Positions 61,175-64,000 of a stretch of DNA of 64,000 nt are shown in pieces. The notes beneath the pieces were generated by a model, which did not search any database, was not told the DNA's origin, and worked only from the letters and a program-made list of their open reading frames with translations. The stretch covers positions 496,001 to 560,000 of the forward strand of contig NZ_CP055263.1 of NCBI RefSeq assembly GCF_014217835.1, given 5' to 3'. Origin of the DNA: Metabacillus sp. KUDC1714. GTDB taxonomy: Bacteria > Bacillota > Bacilli > Bacillales > Bacillaceae. Made by a program: the position numbers and the translations under genes. How positions within the stretch are numbered: position 1 is the first letter of the stretch; every line of letters begins with the position of its first letter.

Positions 61175-62140
61175 TTGAATCAGACTAATCCATTTTCGTT
61201 TGCATCTGACGATAAACGTTACCATACATGGAATTATCATTTACGGAATACATTTGGGCACAAAGTATTTAAAGTTGCCTTAGATGGTGGATTTGATTGC
61301 CCAAATCGTGACGGCACTGTTGCACATGGAGGTTGTACGTTTTGTAGTGCAGCAGGATCTGGAGATTTTGCTGGAAATAGAGCAGATGACCTTGTTACAC
61401 AATTCAATGCGATAAAAATGAAAATGCATGAGAAATGGAAAGACGGAAAATATATGGCTTACTTTCAAGCATATACAAATACTCATGCGCCAGTTGAAGA
61501 ATTAAGAGAGAAATATGAATCCGTACTTGGCTTAAACGGTGTTGTTGGTTTATCAATTGCTACACGTCCTGATTGCCTTCCAGATGATGTTGTCGAGTAT
61601 TTAGCTGAATTAAATAAGCGGACATATTTATGGGTTGAGCTCGGCTTACAAACCGTACATGAACGAACTGCGATGCTCATCAATCGGGCACATGATTTTA
61701 ATTGCTATGTAGAAGGAGTAAATAAATTACGAAAGCATGGAATTAGAGTTTGCTCACATATTATAAATGGTTTACCTTTAGAAAATCACGAAATGATGAT
61801 GAAAACAGCAAAAGCAGTTGCTGATTTAGATGTTCAAGGTATTAAAATTCACCTGTTACATTTATTAAAAGGGACACCATTGGTGAAACAGTATGAAAAA
61901 GGAAAGCTAGACTTTATGTCCCAAGATGAGTACGTAAATCTTGTCTGTGATCAATTAGAAATTATTCCACCTGAATTGATCGTCCATCGAATTACCGGTG
62001 ATGGACCAATTGATTTAATGATCGGTCCGATGTGGAGTGTTAATAAGTGGAATGTTTTAAATTCAATTGATGCTGAATTAAAAAGACGTAATAGCTATCA
62101 AGGAAAATTTCACAATAAAGAAGAGGTAACATTTTCATGA
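61175..62140 (+). CDS. ytqA: Radical SAM protein YtqA (tRNA wobble-uridine modification)
   Basis: 321-aa radical S-adenosylmethionine enzyme. The cluster-binding motif is CPNRDGTVAHGGCTFC near 34-49, followed by SAAGSGDFAG. Other family marks are YFQAYTNTHAP near 95-105, GLSIATRPDCLPDD, WVELGLQTVHERTA and HIINGLPLENHEMM. In B. subtilis YtqA (proposed MnmL) works with YtqB on mnm5s2U in tRNA. TTG start with AGGAGG. It overlaps ytqB by four bases, a firm operon. Confidence 0.92.
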   Translation: MNQTNPFSFASDDKRYHTWNYHLRNTFGHKVFKVALDGGFDCPNRDGTVAHGGCTFCSAAGSGDFAGNRADDLVTQFNAIKMKMHEKWKDGKYMAYFQAYTNTHAPVEELREKYESVLGLNGVVGLSIATRPDCLPDDVVEYLAELNKRTYLWVELGLQTVHERTAMLINRAHDFNCYVEGVNKLRKHGIRVCSHIINGLPLENHEMMMKTAKAVADLDVQGIKIHLLHLLKGTPLVKQYEKGKLDFMSQDEYVNLVCDQLEIIPPELIVHRITGDGPIDLMIGPMWSVNKWNVLNSIDAELKRRNSYQGKFHNKEEVTFS

Positions 62141-62709
62141 AGCTTCAAAGAATTTTACCCTTTGCTAAACAGCTTCTCCAAACAGTTGTACAAAGAGGCG
62201 ATACAGTCGTAGATGCAACAATCGGAAATGGGCATGACACTGTTTTTTTAGCAAAATTAGTCGGTGATGAAGGACATGTTTTTGGTTTTGATATTCAAGA
62301 GGAAGCAGTATTAAATACAACAGCACGCTTAAAATCAGAGCAATTAAGGAAATGTGTAACCATTGTACAAAAAGGGCATCAGCATATTAAATCAACTGTA
62401 CCAGTTGAGCGACATGGATCGATCTCTGGTGCAATCTTTAATCTTGGATACCTTCCAGGTGGAGATAAAACAATTGTAACGTTACCAACAACAACCATTT
62501 CGGCAATTGAACAACTTTTGGAAATTATGAAACCTGAAGGCATTATCGTCATCGTAATCTATCACGGGCATGAAGAGGGTCAAGTTGAGCGGGATGAATT
62601 AATGAATTATGTAAAAACAATTGATCCAGGTGTTGCTCATGTTTTACAGTATCAATTTATTAACAAGAAAAATAATCCTCCGTATATTATCGCAATTGAA
62701 AAATGTTAA
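62137..62709 (+). CDS. mnmM: tRNA 5-aminomethyl-2-thiouridine methyltransferase YtqB (MnmM)
   Basis: 190-aa class I methyltransferase. SAM motif I VVDATIGNGHDTVFLAKLVG near 23-42, VFGFDIQEEAV near 47-57, and the family block FNLGYLPGGDKTIVT near 101-115. In B. subtilis YtqB has been identified as MnmM, methylating nm5s2U34 to mnm5s2U. It overlaps the radical SAM gene ytqA by four bases, in keeping with a shared pathway. Confidence 0.92.
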   Translation: MKLQRILPFAKQLLQTVVQRGDTVVDATIGNGHDTVFLAKLVGDEGHVFGFDIQEEAVLNTTARLKSEQLRKCVTIVQKGHQHIKSTVPVERHGSISGAIFNLGYLPGGDKTIVTLPTTTISAIEQLLEIMKPEGIIVIVIYHGHEEGQVERDELMNYVKTIDPGVAHVLQYQFINKKNNPPYIIAIEKC

Positions 62710-62910
62710 CATTAATGAAGCACCTTCTTAATCGAAAGTGCTATTTTTTGTTCTGCAAAAAATGATTTTGGGCACTAGATGAGACTAGTTATATTTCTTT
62801 TGACACATGGGAGAACTTTTCAACCAGATTCTTAGGTATTAAGCCACTTTATATTGATTTCTATCCCTGTTAGACTGAATCTGTTAAAAATATCCCTAGA
62901 GGTGATAAGA

Positions 62911-63723
62911 ATGAAAAAGCTCTACCCACTATTCGTTTTATTACTGTTAGTCGGAACATTTGGACAAACTGTTGAGGCAAATTCACCAAAAGAGATTGCA
63001 ACAGAAAAGAAATTTAACGTTACGAAATTAGACGTCGATGAATATTTTCAGGATATCAATGGTACTTTTATTTTACGTGATGTCCAGAATGGAAAAACCT
63101 TTGTTTATAATAAAGAACGAGCCAACATGAAGCAAACCCCTGAATCCACATTTAAGATCGCTAACGCATTAATTGGTTTGCAAACTGGCGCCGTAAAGGA
63201 TGAATATGATATTAAATACTGGGATGGTATTGAAAGAGAATTCGAATCTTGGAATCAAGACCACACCCTCGGTTCTGCAATGAGGGATTCAGTTATTTGG
63301 TATTACCAAGCAATGGCACGTGATATTGGCGAACAACAAATGCATGAGTGGCTTCAAAAAATATCATATGGCAATCAGAATATTAAGGGTGGAATTGATC
63401 AATTTTGGCTAGACAGCTCCCTGAAAATCACGCCGATGGAACAAATGAGTTTTATGGAGAATTTATACATCGAAGACCTTCCTTTTGATAAACCAGTTAT
63501 GAAAACAGTGAAGCGCATGATCATTCAGGAGGAAGGAGACTTTTATACCTTATACGGAAAGACTGGTACAAGACTTTCTGACTTAAGCTTAGGCTGGTTC
63601 GTAGGGTTTATTAAAACTGAGGATCGTGACTATGTATTTGTTACAAATCTAGAAGGTACTGGTTCTGAAGCGAAAACAATAACTTTAAATATTTTTAAAA
63701 AATATAACTTATTGACTGAATAA
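62911..63723 (+). CDS. Class D beta-lactamase
   Basis: 270-aa secreted serine hydrolase with a signal peptide (MKKLYPLFVLLLLVGTFGQTVEA; cleavage probably after Ala23). All three active-site motifs of class D enzymes are seen: S-x-x-K in PESTFKIANALIG near 80-92, S-x-I in RDSVIWYYQ near 126-134, and YGKTGT near 214-219. FWLDSSLKITPMEQ is the typical region before it. It resembles the intrinsic class D enzymes of Bacillus (YbxI/BPU-1 type). ATG 62911 follows AGAGGTGATA; the upstream extension has no signal sequence. Penicillin hydrolysis is expected; strength cannot be judged. Confidence 0.9.
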   Translation: MKKLYPLFVLLLLVGTFGQTVEANSPKEIATEKKFNVTKLDVDEYFQDINGTFILRDVQNGKTFVYNKERANMKQTPESTFKIANALIGLQTGAVKDEYDIKYWDGIEREFESWNQDHTLGSAMRDSVIWYYQAMARDIGEQQMHEWLQKISYGNQNIKGGIDQFWLDSSLKITPMEQMSFMENLYIEDLPFDKPVMKTVKRMIIQEEGDFYTLYGKTGTRLSDLSLGWFVGFIKTEDRDYVFVTNLEGTGSEAKTITLNIFKKYNLLTE

Positions 63724-63730
63724 ATAAAGC

Positions 63731-63765
63731 GGCACCAGAGGTTAATTTCTCTGGTGCCTAATAAT
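63731..63765 (+). terminator. Terminator after the beta-lactamase gene
   Basis: GGCACCAGAG (63731-63740) pairs with CTCTGGTGCC (63749-63758). The U-tract is weak (TAATAATTT). Confidence 0.7.
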
Positions 63766-63784
63766 TTGGAGGATTTTCACCTCT

Positions 63785-64000
63785 TTATGAACTTTTCTTC
63801 CAAGAAAGCTTTTGAATCGTACGGTAAGCTCTTCCATTAAAGTAAAAGAAGAAGGAAGTCGCTCCACCTAATTTAATTAAGCGTCTTGCTAGTTTATTAA
63901 GTTCTTTATGTGATGCTACCTTATCATCGGATAAATAAACACCCAATAAACCTCGATTGATGAGCTTATGGAAGTTTTCATGAGGAATACCTGTTAAGTG
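63785..64000 (-). CDS. C-terminal end of an unidentified gene, cut by the window edge
   Basis: The last 71 codons of a minus-strand gene: HLTGIPHENFHKLINRGLLG, then VYLSDDKVASHKELNKLARR, then LIKLGGATSFFFYFNGRAYR and a basic end TIQKLSWKKSS. The frame is open from the window edge to TAA 63787-63785 and has coding-like composition. I do not recognise the family. It is convergent with the beta-lactamase gene. Confidence 0.65.
   Translation of the reverse strand, partial: HLTGIPHENFHKLINRGLLGVYLSDDKVASHKELNKLARRLIKLGGATSFFFYFNGRAYRTIQKLSWKKSS

Overview
The window is an AT-rich chromosomal segment of a Bacillus-like member of the Bacillaceae. Ribosome binding sites are strong AGGAGG/GGGGG types, TTG and GTG starts are frequent, and gene content and order follow the B. 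subtilis acuABC-to-ytqB stretch (compared from memory). The exact genus cannot be fixed from the sequence. I see no tRNA, rRNA, CRISPR array, prophage or intact transposase gene.

Layout. 0-13 kb: acuABC (acetylation control of acetyl-CoA synthetase), a flavin-barrel/membrane fusion protein where B. subtilis has motPS, ccpA, aroA (DAHP synthase with chorismate mutase), the stress operon ytxGHJ with a clear sigma-B promoter, an M29 aminopeptidase, and an ABC exporter divergent from an FHA/winged-helix regulator. 13-25 kb: murC with a long structured leader, an orphan gene, sftA, ytpQ, ytpP, a lipoprotein, a purine NTPase, ytoP, ytzB, ytnP and trmB. 25-33 kb: ytzH, ytmP, amyX, a truncated ytlR, ytlQ, an LrgA/LrgB pair, thpR (ytlP) and ytkP. 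33-47 kb: an MFS transporter, a MITE-like element, pepV, pbuO with a likely PurR operator, an ArsR-type regulator, map, a nonsense-broken ythQ, ytzE, rsuA, murJ (ytgP), ytfP, cse60 and ytwF. 47-54 kb: leuS with its T-box, then a 3-hydroxybutyrate module (GntP-type permease, dehydrogenase, sigma-54 activator) bracketed by clusters of GGGGACAGTCCCC palindromes. 54-64 kb: yttB, a GNAT acetyltransferase, the ytrA-B-C/D-E-F cell-wall-stress ABC cluster with promoter and operator, two small genes, ytqA-ytqB (tRNA wobble modification), a class D beta-lactamase, and the end of an unidentified gene.

How parts work together. The 3-hydroxybutyrate permease-dehydrogenase operon has a textbook -24/-12 promoter and two matching palindromes upstream that look like enhancer sites for the adjacent activator. 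CcpA and acuABC sit together as carbon/acetate control genes. YtrA probably represses its own operon from a site just downstream of its promoter. pbuO carries paired PurR-like boxes over a sigma-A promoter.

The most unusual items are the barrel/membrane fusion with an internally duplicated AHDR motif, the palindrome-bracketed sigma-54 module, the murC leader, the gene decay of ythQ and ytlR, and several families of dispersed noncoding repeats.
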